Assembly: GCA_020629415.1 (NCBI GenBank)
Contig: JAHDDL010000007.1
Location: 1 to 38,201 of the forward strand
DNA length: 38,201 nucleotides
Direction of reading: 5' to 3'
Source of the DNA: Maribacter sp.
Lineage (GTDB): Bacteria > Bacteroidota > Bacteroidia > Flavobacteriales > Flavobacteriaceae
Shown here: positions 7,994-15,436 of the stretch, in pieces
How the letters are laid out: each line of letters begins with the position of its first letter
Numbering within the stretch: position 1 is the first letter of the stretch
Program-made: the position numbers and the translations under genes
Notes under the pieces: model-generated
Told to the model about the DNA's origin: nothing
Database searches by the model: none
The model's input: the letters and a program-made list of their open reading frames with translations, nothing else

Positions 7994-8533
7994 ATGAAAA
8001 ATTTATATTGGGTAATAATGATGGTAATTGGCTTTGCCATTACATCGTGCTCGTCAGAACAGAGTTTGCAACAGTATTATATTGCAAATGCAGAAAATCC
8101 TAATTTTATGTCTTTTGATTTGCCTTCCAGTCTTTTAGATTTAGATAGTGCAAATTTGACAGAGTCTGAGAAAGAAGCTGCTTCGTCATTAAAAAAGCTA
8201 AACATTCTAGCATTTCAGAAAAAAACTGAGAACGAGGCAGATTATTTAGTTCAAAAAAAAGCGATTAAATCAATATTTAAAAGTGATGATTTTAGTGAGT
8301 TAATGAAAATGAATACCCCTTTTGGAAAAGCGACTATACAATTAAAAGGTGATGATGATAGCATTGATGAACTTGTTATTTATGGGGACAATGATGAAAA
8401 AGGCTTGGTTTTAGTGAGGGTGTTAGGGGATAATATGAATCCGGCTCATTTAATGAAATTAATAAAAACCATAGAAAAATCTGATTACAAAGGAAAAGGA
8501 TTGGAACAACTTGGAGATTTAATAAAAGGTTGA
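7994..8533 (+). CDS. DUF4252 lipoprotein (copy 3, divergent)
   Basis: A 179-residue lipoprotein with signal MKNLYWVIMMVIGFAITSC (Cys19). It lacks the acidic run after Cys that marks surface lipoproteins here, so the periplasmic face is more likely. The body follows the DUF4252 layout (DDFSELMKMNTPFGKATIQL aligns with the RVRDGSSNVKFYV block of copies 1 and 2; MNPAHLMKLIKTIE aligns with the final block) but has diverged strongly. It is the last gene of the sigma locus and is followed by a terminator. The different anchoring suggests a role distinct from the two soluble copies. Function unknown. Confidence 0.72.
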   Translation: MKNLYWVIMMVIGFAITSCSSEQSLQQYYIANAENPNFMSFDLPSSLLDLDSANLTESEKEAASSLKKLNILAFQKKTENEADYLVQKKAIKSIFKSDDFSELMKMNTPFGKATIQLKGDDDSIDELVIYGDNDEKGLVLVRVLGDNMNPAHLMKLIKTIEKSDYKGKGLEQLGDLIKG

Positions 8534-8561
8534 GTTAAAGGTCTATTTAATTTAAATACAG

Positions 8562-8590
8562 CCCGTTACGTAATTGTAGCGGGTTTTTTT
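8562..8590 (+). terminator. Intrinsic terminator of the ECF/DUF4252 locus
   Basis: CCCGTTAC (8562-8569) pairs with GTAGCGGG (8576-8583), with one G-U pair and a 6-base loop, followed by seven T. It closes the sigma/DUF4252 gene set. Confidence 0.8.
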
Positions 8591-8693
8591 GTTTTTAAAA
8601 TTTTAGTAAAGCTCTTTTTTTATGTGACCAATCAAGAAAATCTGTGTCATAATAAGTGAGAATATATACAAACAACCTTAACAAAATTTTAAA

Positions 8694-9503
8694 ATGGAAA
8701 ACGCAGAAGTATGGATTGACAAAGGGATTGACTTTGTTGTAGAATTTGGACCTAAAGTTATAGGTGCAATCTTAATTTACATTATTGGTTCATGGATTAT
8801 CAAGAAATTGATCGGAGTCGTAAATAAAGGAATGACCAAGCAAAATTATGATGAATCCCTTAAAAAGTTTTTACTGAATTTAGCAAAGTGGGCACTTACA
8901 ATCTTCCTAATTATTACAGTTATTTCAACCTTAGGTGTTGAAACCACAAGTTTTGCAGCAGTTATAGCGGCGGCAGGTTTGGCAATTGGTCTTGCACTCC
9001 AAGGATCTTTATCTAATTTTGCAGGTGGAGTTTTACTTATCATTTTTAAGCCATATAAAATTGGAGATTTAATTGAAGCGCAAGGTGTACTTGGCAGTGT
9101 TAAGGAGATTGAGATTTTTACCACTAAATTAATTACACCAGAAAATAAATTAGCAATTGTTCCTAATGGTGCAATGGCAAACGGTAACATTGTAAACTAC
9201 ACTGCAGAAGGTAAAATTAGAGTTGACACAACTGTTGGTGTAGATTACGGTTCTGATCTGCAAAAAACAAAAGATGTGTTATTGGCAATGTTAAAGGCAA
9301 ATCCGCAAGTATTACAGGATCCTGCTCCATCGGTAAACGTATCTGAATTGGCAGATAGTTCTGTAAACTTGGCAGTACGTCCTTTCTGTAAGCCAGAAGA
9401 TTACTGGGATGTATATTTTGCTACAATAGAAGGAACTAAGAAAGCGTTGGATAGTGCAGGAATTGAAATTCCTTATCCTCATGAAGTTCAAATTAATAAA
9501 TAG
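8694..9503 (+). CDS. Small-conductance mechanosensitive channel (MscS family)
   Basis: A 269-residue channel of about the length of E. coli MscS. Three hydrophobic segments are visible: about 18-40, 60-81, and the pore helix 86-118 with the Ala/Gly-rich run AAAGLAIGLALQGSLSNFAG that defines MscS TM3. The cytoplasmic beta domain follows (FKPYKIGDLIEAQGVLGSV, VPNGAMANGNIVNY) and ends in the alpha-beta domain. It opens under membrane tension and releases solutes on osmotic downshift. It stands alone between two terminators and faces a second MscS gene across a shared hairpin. Confidence 0.93.
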   Translation: MENAEVWIDKGIDFVVEFGPKVIGAILIYIIGSWIIKKLIGVVNKGMTKQNYDESLKKFLLNLAKWALTIFLIITVISTLGVETTSFAAVIAAAGLAIGLALQGSLSNFAGGVLLIIFKPYKIGDLIEAQGVLGSVKEIEIFTTKLITPENKLAIVPNGAMANGNIVNYTAEGKIRVDTTVGVDYGSDLQKTKDVLLAMLKANPQVLQDPAPSVNVSELADSSVNLAVRPFCKPEDYWDVYFATIEGTKKALDSAGIEIPYPHEVQINK

Positions 9504-9519
9504 AGTCTAGTTAGTTAGT

Positions 9520-9554
9520 AAAAAGCCCGTTGAACTTGCTCAACGGGCTTTTTT
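9520..9554. terminator. Bidirectional terminator between the two MscS genes
   Basis: A perfect 13-bp stem, AAAAGCCCGTTGA (9521-9533) with its complement (9540-9552), and a 6-base loop, with A and T tracts on the two sides. It serves both convergent channel genes. Confidence 0.88.
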
Positions 9555-9576
9555 AATTTTATTCGTTAATAGATTT

Positions 9577-10458
9577 TTAATCTCTTGCAATCTGTAGGTT
9601 GTTTTTTCCGAAGTCCAACGTTCTGATTGGGAAAGGAATATTGATATCGCGTTCATCAAAGTGTTTCTTGATAATTTTTATTGCTTTATGCCTTGCGGCA
9701 TGTTCTTGTTTTGCATTAACGCAATCTGTCCAAAAACGTACCATAAAGTTAATTGAGCTATCGCCAAATTCAGTAAAAAAGAATTCTACATTCTCGTCAT
9801 CATTCTGTTTAAAGTTGTCATTGATAATCTTTACGGTTAAATCTTCTACCATTTGTAAATCACTTTCATATCCCACGCCACAATTCACGAATATTCTATT
9901 CCTATTGTTCATGGAGTAATTGGTAAAAGAACCATCTATAAATTTTGAATTTGGAATTACCACAACGTTATTGTCCGGCTGTTTAAGAATAATATTTCTA
10001 AGGCTAATTTCTGTTACAAAGCCAGAAACTCCGTCAGCAGTAATATAGTCGTTGATTTTAAGCTGCGGCATAAAAGAGAGTATAAGTCCGCCAAAAGTGT
10101 TGCTAAGCGTTCCTTGCAATGCCAGGCCAACGGCAAGTCCAACAACACCTGCACCTGCAAGTATGCTGGTTAAAACCTTGTCTAAATCCAAAACACCTAG
10201 GGCAATGAAGAATCCAATTAAAATAATGGATACAAAAACTACTTTAGCAATTATTTCTTGAATAGAAACTTGATGTATTTTTTTTAAAATAGTTTTTTTA
10301 AGAAGTTTGCGAATTCCCCTGGCTAGAAAATAAAATAGGACCATTACCAAAATCGCCATAGCGAGATTTGGTAATTTTAATACGATGGCCTCTAACCAGC
10401 TATCTAATTTATCCCATAGATTACTTACCGATTCTTCAACTGAGAAATTAGTTTGCAT
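9577..10458 (-). CDS. MscS family mechanosensitive channel (second copy)
   Basis: A 293-residue channel with a longer N-terminus than its neighbour. Hydrophobic segments lie at about 28-48, 70-90 and 97-130; the last holds AGVVGLAVGLALQGTLSN, the pore helix signature. The soluble part contains INDYITADGVSGFV, VVIPNSKFIDGSFTNYS and ends FPIRTLDFG. It differs widely from the channel at 8694-9503 and looks like an old paralogue rather than a recent duplicate. Upstream, a strong hairpin separates it from purB on the same strand, so it probably has its own promoter. Role: osmotic safety valve. Confidence 0.93.
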   Translation of the reverse strand: MQTNFSVEESVSNLWDKLDSWLEAIVLKLPNLAMAILVMVLFYFLARGIRKLLKKTILKKIHQVSIQEIIAKVVFVSIILIGFFIALGVLDLDKVLTSILAGAGVVGLAVGLALQGTLSNTFGGLILSFMPQLKINDYITADGVSGFVTEISLRNIILKQPDNNVVVIPNSKFIDGSFTNYSMNNRNRIFVNCGVGYESDLQMVEDLTVKIINDNFKQNDDENVEFFFTEFGDSSINFMVRFWTDCVNAKQEHAARHKAIKIIKKHFDERDINIPFPIRTLDFGKNNLQIARD

Positions 10459-10516
10459 ACAATTTTAGTTTTACGTTCGCTTGTAATATATACGTTGCGA
10501 GGCACAAACTAAAACG

Positions 10517-10541
10517 CATATCGCCCAAAACGGGCGATATG
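10517..10541. other. Strong intergenic hairpin without clear T tract
   Basis: CATATCGCCC (10517-10526) is the exact reverse complement of GGGCGATATG (10532-10541) across a 5-base loop. It lies between the purB stop and the MscS start, both on the minus strand. Reading in that direction only CGTTTTAG follows, a poor terminator tail. It could be a weak purB terminator, an mRNA 3' stabiliser or a protein-binding palindrome. Confidence 0.55.
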
Positions 10542-10584
10542 AAGTATTTGAATTAAAGAAAATTTTTAATGCATTAAAACTGGC

Positions 10585-11928
10585 TTAAATACCGGTATAA
10601 TTACTAGGAGATATTTGTTTTAATTCGTTCTTTATTTCGTCGGAAACTTCTAGTGTATCAATAAAATTAGCAATAGAATCCTTATTTATTTTTTCGTTTG
10701 TACGTGTTAGTCCTTTTAAGGCCTCATATGGGTTTGGATAACTTTCACGTCTTAAAATTGTTTGAATAGCTTCTGCTACAACAGCCCAATTGTTCTCTAG
10801 ATCTTGCTCAAACTTCTCCTTGTTCAAAAGTAATTTGTTTAGACCTTTAAGGGTAGATTGAAAAGCAATAATGGTGTGTGCAAAAGGAACACCAACATTT
10901 CTAAGTACGGTACTGTCTGTTAAATCTCTTTGCAGTCTAGAAACTGGTAGCTTGGATGATAAGTGCTCAAATATAGCATTTGCTATACCTAGGTTACCTT
11001 CAGAGTTTTCAAAATCTATTGGATTTACCTTATGTGGCATTGCAGAAGAACCAACTTCTCCGGCTTTAATTTTTTGTTTGAAGTAGTCCATGGAAACATA
11101 CGTCCAAAAATCGCGATCAAGATCTAAAATAATTGTATTAATACGTTTTAGACCATCAAATAATGCCGCTAAATGATCATAATGTTCTATCTGCGTAGTT
11201 GGAAATGAATGGTGCAACCCTAACTTTTCTTGAACGAATTTCTGTCCAAAAGCTTTCCAATCTATAGATGGGTAGGCTACTAAATGGGCATTGAAGTTAC
11301 CTGTTGCACCACCAAATTTAGCTGCGCTAGGTATATCGTTCAACAAATTGAATTGTTCTTTTAGACGTGCAACAAAAACCAAAACTTCTTTACCTAAACG
11401 AGTAGGTGAAGCTGGTTGACCATGTGTTCTTGCCAACATTGGTATTTCTGACCATTCCAAGGTCAACACATCTAGTTTCTCTAGTAATTCAAAATATTGC
11501 GGTACATAAACGTCATTCATAGCTTCTTTGATAGAAAGCGGAATAGCGGTATTGTTAATGTCCTGGGAAGTTAATCCAAAATGAATAAATTCCTTATATT
11601 CAGAAATGTCCAATGCGTCAAATGCCTTTTTTATAAAATACTCAACTGCCTTAACATCATGATTGGTGATTTTCTCTATATCCTTTATTTCTTGGGCATC
11701 TGTAGTAGAGAAATCGGTATATATTTTTCTTAATGCATCAAATTTAGATGAATCAAAAGAAGAAAGTTGTGGCAATGGTATTTCGCAAAGCGCTATAAAG
11801 TATTCTATTTCTACTCTTACTCTATATTTAATTAGTGCTTCTTCAGAGAAATAAGCGCTTAATGATTTGGTTTTAGAGCTGTAACGACCATCTATTGGTG
11901 AAATGGCATTTAATGCGTTAAGAGACAT
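10585..11928 (-). CDS. purB: Adenylosuccinate lyase
   Basis: Cytosolic enzyme that splits SAICAR to AICAR and adenylosuccinate to AMP, both releasing fumarate, in purine synthesis. The chain has 447 residues and begins MSLNALNAISPIDGRY; I chose this ATG over a TTG two codons upstream because the family starts here. Signatures visible include the fumarase-superfamily loop GSSAMPHKVNPIDFENSEGN with the catalytic Ser, ARTHGQPASPTRLGKE, and FIHFGLTSQDINNTA. Length and motifs fit the E. coli-type PurB. A TAnnTTTG promoter box lies 26 bases upstream. The next upstream gene on this strand encodes a HEAT-like protein. Confidence 0.97.
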   Translation of the reverse strand: MSLNALNAISPIDGRYSSKTKSLSAYFSEEALIKYRVRVEIEYFIALCEIPLPQLSSFDSSKFDALRKIYTDFSTTDAQEIKDIEKITNHDVKAVEYFIKKAFDALDISEYKEFIHFGLTSQDINNTAIPLSIKEAMNDVYVPQYFELLEKLDVLTLEWSEIPMLARTHGQPASPTRLGKEVLVFVARLKEQFNLLNDIPSAAKFGGATGNFNAHLVAYPSIDWKAFGQKFVQEKLGLHHSFPTTQIEHYDHLAALFDGLKRINTIILDLDRDFWTYVSMDYFKQKIKAGEVGSSAMPHKVNPIDFENSEGNLGIANAIFEHLSSKLPVSRLQRDLTDSTVLRNVGVPFAHTIIAFQSTLKGLNKLLLNKEKFEQDLENNWAVVAEAIQTILRRESYPNPYEALKGLTRTNEKINKDSIANFIDTLEVSDEIKNELKQISPSNYTGI

Positions 11929-11953
11929 AGTCAATGGTTAAATTAATAAGCGG

Positions 11954-11961
11954 CAAATATA
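11954..11961 (-). promoter_or_regulatory. purB promoter -7 box
   Basis: On the minus strand TATATTTG fits the Bacteroidota TAnnTTTG box. It is followed by CCGCTTATTAATTTAA, nearly the same start as the putative deaD transcript at 19953. The -33 element is weak (TTT rather than TTG). Confidence 0.6.
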
Positions 11962-12057
11962 CCTAATCGCATTAAAGTTTAAAACCTATTCAGCCTTAAG
12001 TTATGGTCAAATAGAGGCATTTAATGAACAATTGATGTAAGTATTAAACAAGTTCGG

Positions 12058-12621
12058 TTATTTCTCCAAGACCTTCAAGGTCATTCTTGCACGTGCCTTG
12101 TAGGCGGCGCTACCGTTTTCATAACTTTGTTTTAAAATTTGCTCCAGTTCTGGGTGAATCCACTTTATGCTTCTTCCGATCAAAAGCAGGGTAGTCATTG
12201 AATATGCTTTTGGTGCTACCTTATGATTGCCTATAAGCCAATCGAAAGCAGATTCCGTGATAATATTCAGCTGATTGTCAGATAAGGTCTTTGGTGATGT
12301 TTTCCCTTTATTAGGAAATTCGTTTATGGCTAAAAGTTGACAAATTTTTGATATGGGGCGTATAGAGGATTCTAGCGTAATATATTTTAAAATTTCTAAA
12401 AAAGAATTCATGTTCAAATAAATCAGCTGTAAATCTTTTTTGGCAATATATTCTAATACCCAAGCCGCTTTGCATGAAATGGGTTCGATATCATCTTTTA
12501 TTATTTCAATAAGAATAGGAAATAGCTTAGGGTTTCCATCAATTTTAGATGCCATTTTACTACGGTTTTCTCTAGAAGCACTAACATAATTCAATGCTTC
12601 TTTAAGCTCTTCCTTTGTCAT
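12058..12621 (-). CDS. HEAT-repeat-like hypothetical protein
   Basis: A 187-residue soluble, all-helical protein with no signal peptide or membrane segment. Helical pairs such as LFPILIEIIKDDIEPISCKA, AWVLEYIAKKDLQLIYLNM and AAYKARARMTLKVLEK resemble HEAT or Armadillo repeats. It lies 129 bases upstream of purB on the same strand; a promoter box for purB sits in the gap, so the two need not be one transcript. I recognise no catalytic motif. It is probably a protein-interaction scaffold. It is not a fragment of adenylosuccinate lyase: none of the fumarase-superfamily motifs occur in it. Confidence 0.7.
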   Translation of the reverse strand: MTKEELKEALNYVSASRENRSKMASKIDGNPKLFPILIEIIKDDIEPISCKAAWVLEYIAKKDLQLIYLNMNSFLEILKYITLESSIRPISKICQLLAINEFPNKGKTSPKTLSDNQLNIITESAFDWLIGNHKVAPKAYSMTTLLLIGRSIKWIHPELEQILKQSYENGSAAYKARARMTLKVLEK

Positions 12622-12655
12622 AAAATTGTATCTTTATTTCTCATTTCCCCCAAAT

Positions 12656-13129
12656 ATGAAAGTAATAAAAAAAATTGGCCTAGTAGTTGTTGTTGTATTT
12701 ATAGCAATGCAATTTTTCAGTCCTACAAAAAATACTGCCGCTGGCAATCATACATCGGCCTTTATTACCCAAACCAACCCTACACCAGAGCTTAAAAATC
12801 TTTTTGAAACATCTTGTTACGATTGCCATAGTAATAATACAAAATACCCGTGGTACAATAATATAGCGCCTATTTCATATTTGCTTGCAGACCATATTAA
12901 AGAAGGAAAAGAACATCTAAACTTTTCTGAGTGGCAAAATTATTCTTTGGATAAGAAGGATCATTTGTTAGCGGAAATAGAAGAAGAAGTGGTTGATGGT
13001 AAAATGCCATTGTCTCAGTATACACTGTTTCATAAAGATACAGAGCTTACCCCCAACGAAGTAGTTAATTTGGTAGAATGGGTAAGACAAACTAGAATTA
13101 TTTACCAATTAGGGAAGCAACCAAATTAG
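12656..13129 (+). CDS. Haem-binding domain protein (single CxxCH)
   Basis: A 157-residue exported or membrane-anchored protein. One hydrophobic segment (about 5-22, IGLVVVVVFIAMQFF) is followed by CYDCHSN with Cys54, Cys57 and His58, a c-type haem attachment site. The following NTKYPWYNNIAPISYLLADHI and the C-terminal segment with KMPLSQYTLFH, where the Met may be the second haem ligand, are typical of the haem-binding domain family seen in Bacteroidota. I chose ATG 12656 because the hydrophobic segment follows directly; an upstream TTG at 12626 is unlikely. Periplasmic electron transfer is the probable role. The 3' end overlaps the convergent sirtuin gene by 32 bases. Confidence 0.85.
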   Translation: MKVIKKIGLVVVVVFIAMQFFSPTKNTAAGNHTSAFITQTNPTPELKNLFETSCYDCHSNNTKYPWYNNIAPISYLLADHIKEGKEHLNFSEWQNYSLDKKDHLLAEIEEEVVDGKMPLSQYTLFHKDTELTPNEVVNLVEWVRQTRIIYQLGKQPN

Positions 13130-13784
13130 GAGTTCCTTTTACTGCAGTTTTAGCTATAATGGTTAAATTGTTTTTTTTGGATTTTGAGATGGCGGGTTTT
13201 GGGTCTATAAAATAGATGGGCGTTGTGCTATCTACAAAATCAATTAAACTTGCAGCAGGGTATACTTGCATTGAAGTGCCTATAATAATCAAATAATCTG
13301 CTTTTTCGGTAATTGAAATCGCATCTTCTAATAGCGGTACGGCTTCACCAAACCATACAATGTGTGGTCTCAATTGATATCCGTTTTTACAGGTGTCGCC
13401 CAATAAAATATCATTCTTTTGATCTAAGATTTCTGTGGTAGAATTTATACTTCTAGCTTTTAATAATTCTCCATGTAAATGAAGTACTTGAGAGCTGCCT
13501 GCACGTTCATGTAAATCATCTACATTTTGGGTGATGATATGAACATTAAAATTTGCTTCTAAATCAACTAAAGCCTTGTGTGCCGCATTGGGTTCAACGG
13601 TAAGTAATTGTCTTCTTCTTTGATTGTAAAATTCTAATACCAATTCCGGATTTTTTTGAAATCCTTCTGGCGTAGCAACTTCCATGACATCATGGCCTTC
13701 CCATAAACCGTTGGAATCTCTAAAAGTTTTTAATCCGCTTTCGGCAGAAATACCGGCTCCGGTCAATACCACAATATTTTTCAT
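13098..13784 (-). CDS. cobB: NAD-dependent protein deacylase (sirtuin, CobB-like)
   Basis: A 228-residue Sir2 protein. NAD-binding motif GAGISAESGLKTFRDSNGLW opens the chain; TQNVDDLHERAG and LHLHGEL (catalytic His104) follow, and IIIGTSMQVYPAA closes the Rossmann fold. Tyr53 and Arg56 (FYNQRRRQL) match the class III pair that favours succinyl- or malonyl-lysine, so desuccinylation is likely. Oddly, the zinc module is degenerate: classical sirtuins have four Cys, while this whole protein has only Cys132. The region between HGEL and RPHIVWFGE keeps normal length, so the fold may persist without zinc. The gene converges on the haem-binding gene with a 32-base overlap. Confidence 0.92.
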   Translation of the reverse strand: MKNIVVLTGAGISAESGLKTFRDSNGLWEGHDVMEVATPEGFQKNPELVLEFYNQRRRQLLTVEPNAAHKALVDLEANFNVHIITQNVDDLHERAGSSQVLHLHGELLKARSINSTTEILDQKNDILLGDTCKNGYQLRPHIVWFGEAVPLLEDAISITEKADYLIIIGTSMQVYPAASLIDFVDSTTPIYFIDPKPAISKSKKNNLTIIAKTAVKGTPNLVASLIGK

Positions 13785-13833
13785 ATTAAAGTTCTAAATA
13801 TGTATAAAAATATACTTTTCTTATCTTGCTCCC

Positions 13834-14490
13834 ATGGTTGATATGGAGCTTTTAGCATATTTAGAAGAATTTATTTCAGAAAATAGGAAACAACGATTTA
13901 TAGATGTTTTGACAGAACGCACAGATTATTTGACCGTTGCGATTGAAGATGTTTATCAAATGCACAATACAAGTGCGGTAGTTAGAAGTTGTGAATCTTT
14001 TGGTGTACAAACGGCACATTTGATAGAAGCCAAAAATGGTCAGCATTTAGATGATGAAATTGCTATGGGAGCCCAGAAATGGGTAGATATCAATAGATAT
14101 CAAAACTCGGAACAAGCAATTGCTTCTTTACGAGAAAAAGGATATAAAATTGTAGCTACCAGTCCGCATGCAGATAGTTCTTTATTGCAAGATTTTAAAC
14201 TAGATGGAAAAACAGCTTTATTTTTTGGGACCGAGAAAAGTGGGTTAAGTGATTATGTACTAGAAAATGCAGACGCCTATTTGAAAATACCCATGGTAGG
14301 TTTTACTGAAAGTCTTAATATATCTGTTTCCGCGGCTATTATTCTGCAACATTTAACCTCGCAATTAAAAGCTTCGGATGTAGCGTGGATGTTAACAGAA
14401 GAAGAAATGTTGGAAAGAAGGTTAGATTGGACAAAGAAGTCCATTAAGAGTATTGATGACATTTTGGAAAGATATAAGTCTGATAATTAA
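13834..14490 (+). CDS. RNA 2'-O-methyltransferase, TrmH-like (SpoU family)
   Basis: A 218-residue SPOUT methyltransferase. TSAVVRSCESFGVQTAHLIE (motif 1), FFGTEKSGLSDYVLENAD (motif 2) and IPMVGFTESLNISVSAAIIL (motif 3) form the trefoil knot that binds S-adenosylmethionine. The N-terminal helices and a C-terminal extension with MLERRLDWTKKSI fit TrmH, which methylates G18 of tRNA, more than rRNA enzymes, but the exact target cannot be read from sequence. ATG 13834 is taken as start; ATG 13843 is also possible. It is divergent from the sirtuin gene and 40 bases ahead of the SRPBCC gene. Confidence 0.9.
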   Translation: MVDMELLAYLEEFISENRKQRFIDVLTERTDYLTVAIEDVYQMHNTSAVVRSCESFGVQTAHLIEAKNGQHLDDEIAMGAQKWVDINRYQNSEQAIASLREKGYKIVATSPHADSSLLQDFKLDGKTALFFGTEKSGLSDYVLENADAYLKIPMVGFTESLNISVSAAIILQHLTSQLKASDVAWMLTEEEMLERRLDWTKKSIKSIDDILERYKSDN

Positions 14491-14530
14491 TTTTTTGTTA
14501 ACTTGTTCATCAACAACTAATTAACTGAAA

Positions 14531-15058
14531 ATGTATACCGTATTAATAATTCTTGGAGTAATTGTGGCGTTGATCGTTTTTCTAGCGCTAATAGCTCCTA
14601 AAAGTTATCACGTTTCTAGAAATATAGAATTAGAGCATCCGCCGGAACAGGTTTGGCCTCATTTAAAGTTTTTAAAAAAACAGCAAGAATGGTCACCATG
14701 GGCAAGAAAAGACCCTGATATGGAGCTTACTTTTACCGGAATTGATGGTGAAGTAGGGGCTACCAGCCATTGGAACGGTAATAAGGAAGTAGGTGAAGGG
14801 GAACAAGAAATTACAAGAATTGTAGAAGGTGAACGAATTGAACAAGATTTACGATTTTTGAAGCCCTATAAGTCGCAATCTGATTGTTACATGAATCTAG
14901 AATCCTTAGCTGAGGGTAGAAGTAAGGTAACTTGGGGATTTTCTGGAAACAACAAGTTTCCTATGAGTATTATGATGTTGTTCATGTCCATGGATAAAAT
15001 GGTTGGAAAGGATTTTGAAGCCGGGCTGGAGAATCTTAAAACTAATTTAAATAAATAA
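14531..15058 (+). CDS. SRPBCC (START-like) family protein, membrane-anchored
   Basis: A 175-residue protein with one N-terminal transmembrane helix (about 2-21, VLIILGVIVALIVFLALIAP) followed by a polyketide-cyclase/START-like domain. The pattern HVSRNIELEHPPEQVWPHL, LKKQQEWSPWARKDPDM and the long C-terminal helix MVGKDFEAGLENLKTNL is the usual layout of this family, which folds around a hydrophobic cavity. No ligand can be named. It is followed after 2 bases by a VOC protein, so the two are co-transcribed. Confidence 0.82.
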   Translation: MYTVLIILGVIVALIVFLALIAPKSYHVSRNIELEHPPEQVWPHLKFLKKQQEWSPWARKDPDMELTFTGIDGEVGATSHWNGNKEVGEGEQEITRIVEGERIEQDLRFLKPYKSQSDCYMNLESLAEGRSKVTWGFSGNNKFPMSIMMLFMSMDKMVGKDFEAGLENLKTNLNK

Positions 15059-15060
15059 AT

Positions 15061-15426
15061 ATGATAGCATGGTTTGAAATTCCTGTAGCAGATATGGAGC
15101 GAGCCCAAAAATTCTATGAGTCTATTTTAGATGTTTCCATTACTGTGAATAATTTTGGGGAATTTGTAATGGGACTTTTTCCGGATAAACAAACCGTTGG
15201 TCAGGCAAATGGGGCTTTGGTGCAACATGCACAGTATGTGCCCAGTCTTACTGATGGGGTGCTGGTGTATTTGGCATGCGAAGATGCTTCAACAGTGTTG
15301 AACAAAGTTGAAAAAGCAGGAGGACAAGTATTGCAGACCAAAACCGATATTGGTGAGGGGCATGGTTTTATGGGGCTTTTGAAAGATACGGAAGGTAATA
15401 AGATAGCCGTTCATTCAAATTCTTAA
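15061..15426 (+). CDS. VOC family (glyoxalase-like) protein
   Basis: A 121-residue protein with the two beta-alpha-beta-beta-beta units of the vicinal oxygen chelate fold. The first unit begins MIAWFEIPVADMERAQKFYE and the second contains GVLVYLACEDASTVLNKVEK; the chain ends GFMGLLKDTEGNKIAVHSNS. Glyoxalase I itself has four metal ligands at fixed places, and these are not clearly present, so this is a VOC protein of unknown substrate. It is transcribed with the SRPBCC gene upstream and ends 10 bases before the stop of the convergent amylase gene. Confidence 0.85.
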   Translation: MIAWFEIPVADMERAQKFYESILDVSITVNNFGEFVMGLFPDKQTVGQANGALVQHAQYVPSLTDGVLVYLACEDASTVLNKVEKAGGQVLQTKTDIGEGHGFMGLLKDTEGNKIAVHSNS

Positions 15427-15436
15427 TGTTCTACCA

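Noticed and set aside
12626..12655. TTG start adding ten residues to the haem-binding protein
   Set aside because: It overlaps the divergent promoter region, and the ATG at 12656 places the hydrophobic segment correctly.
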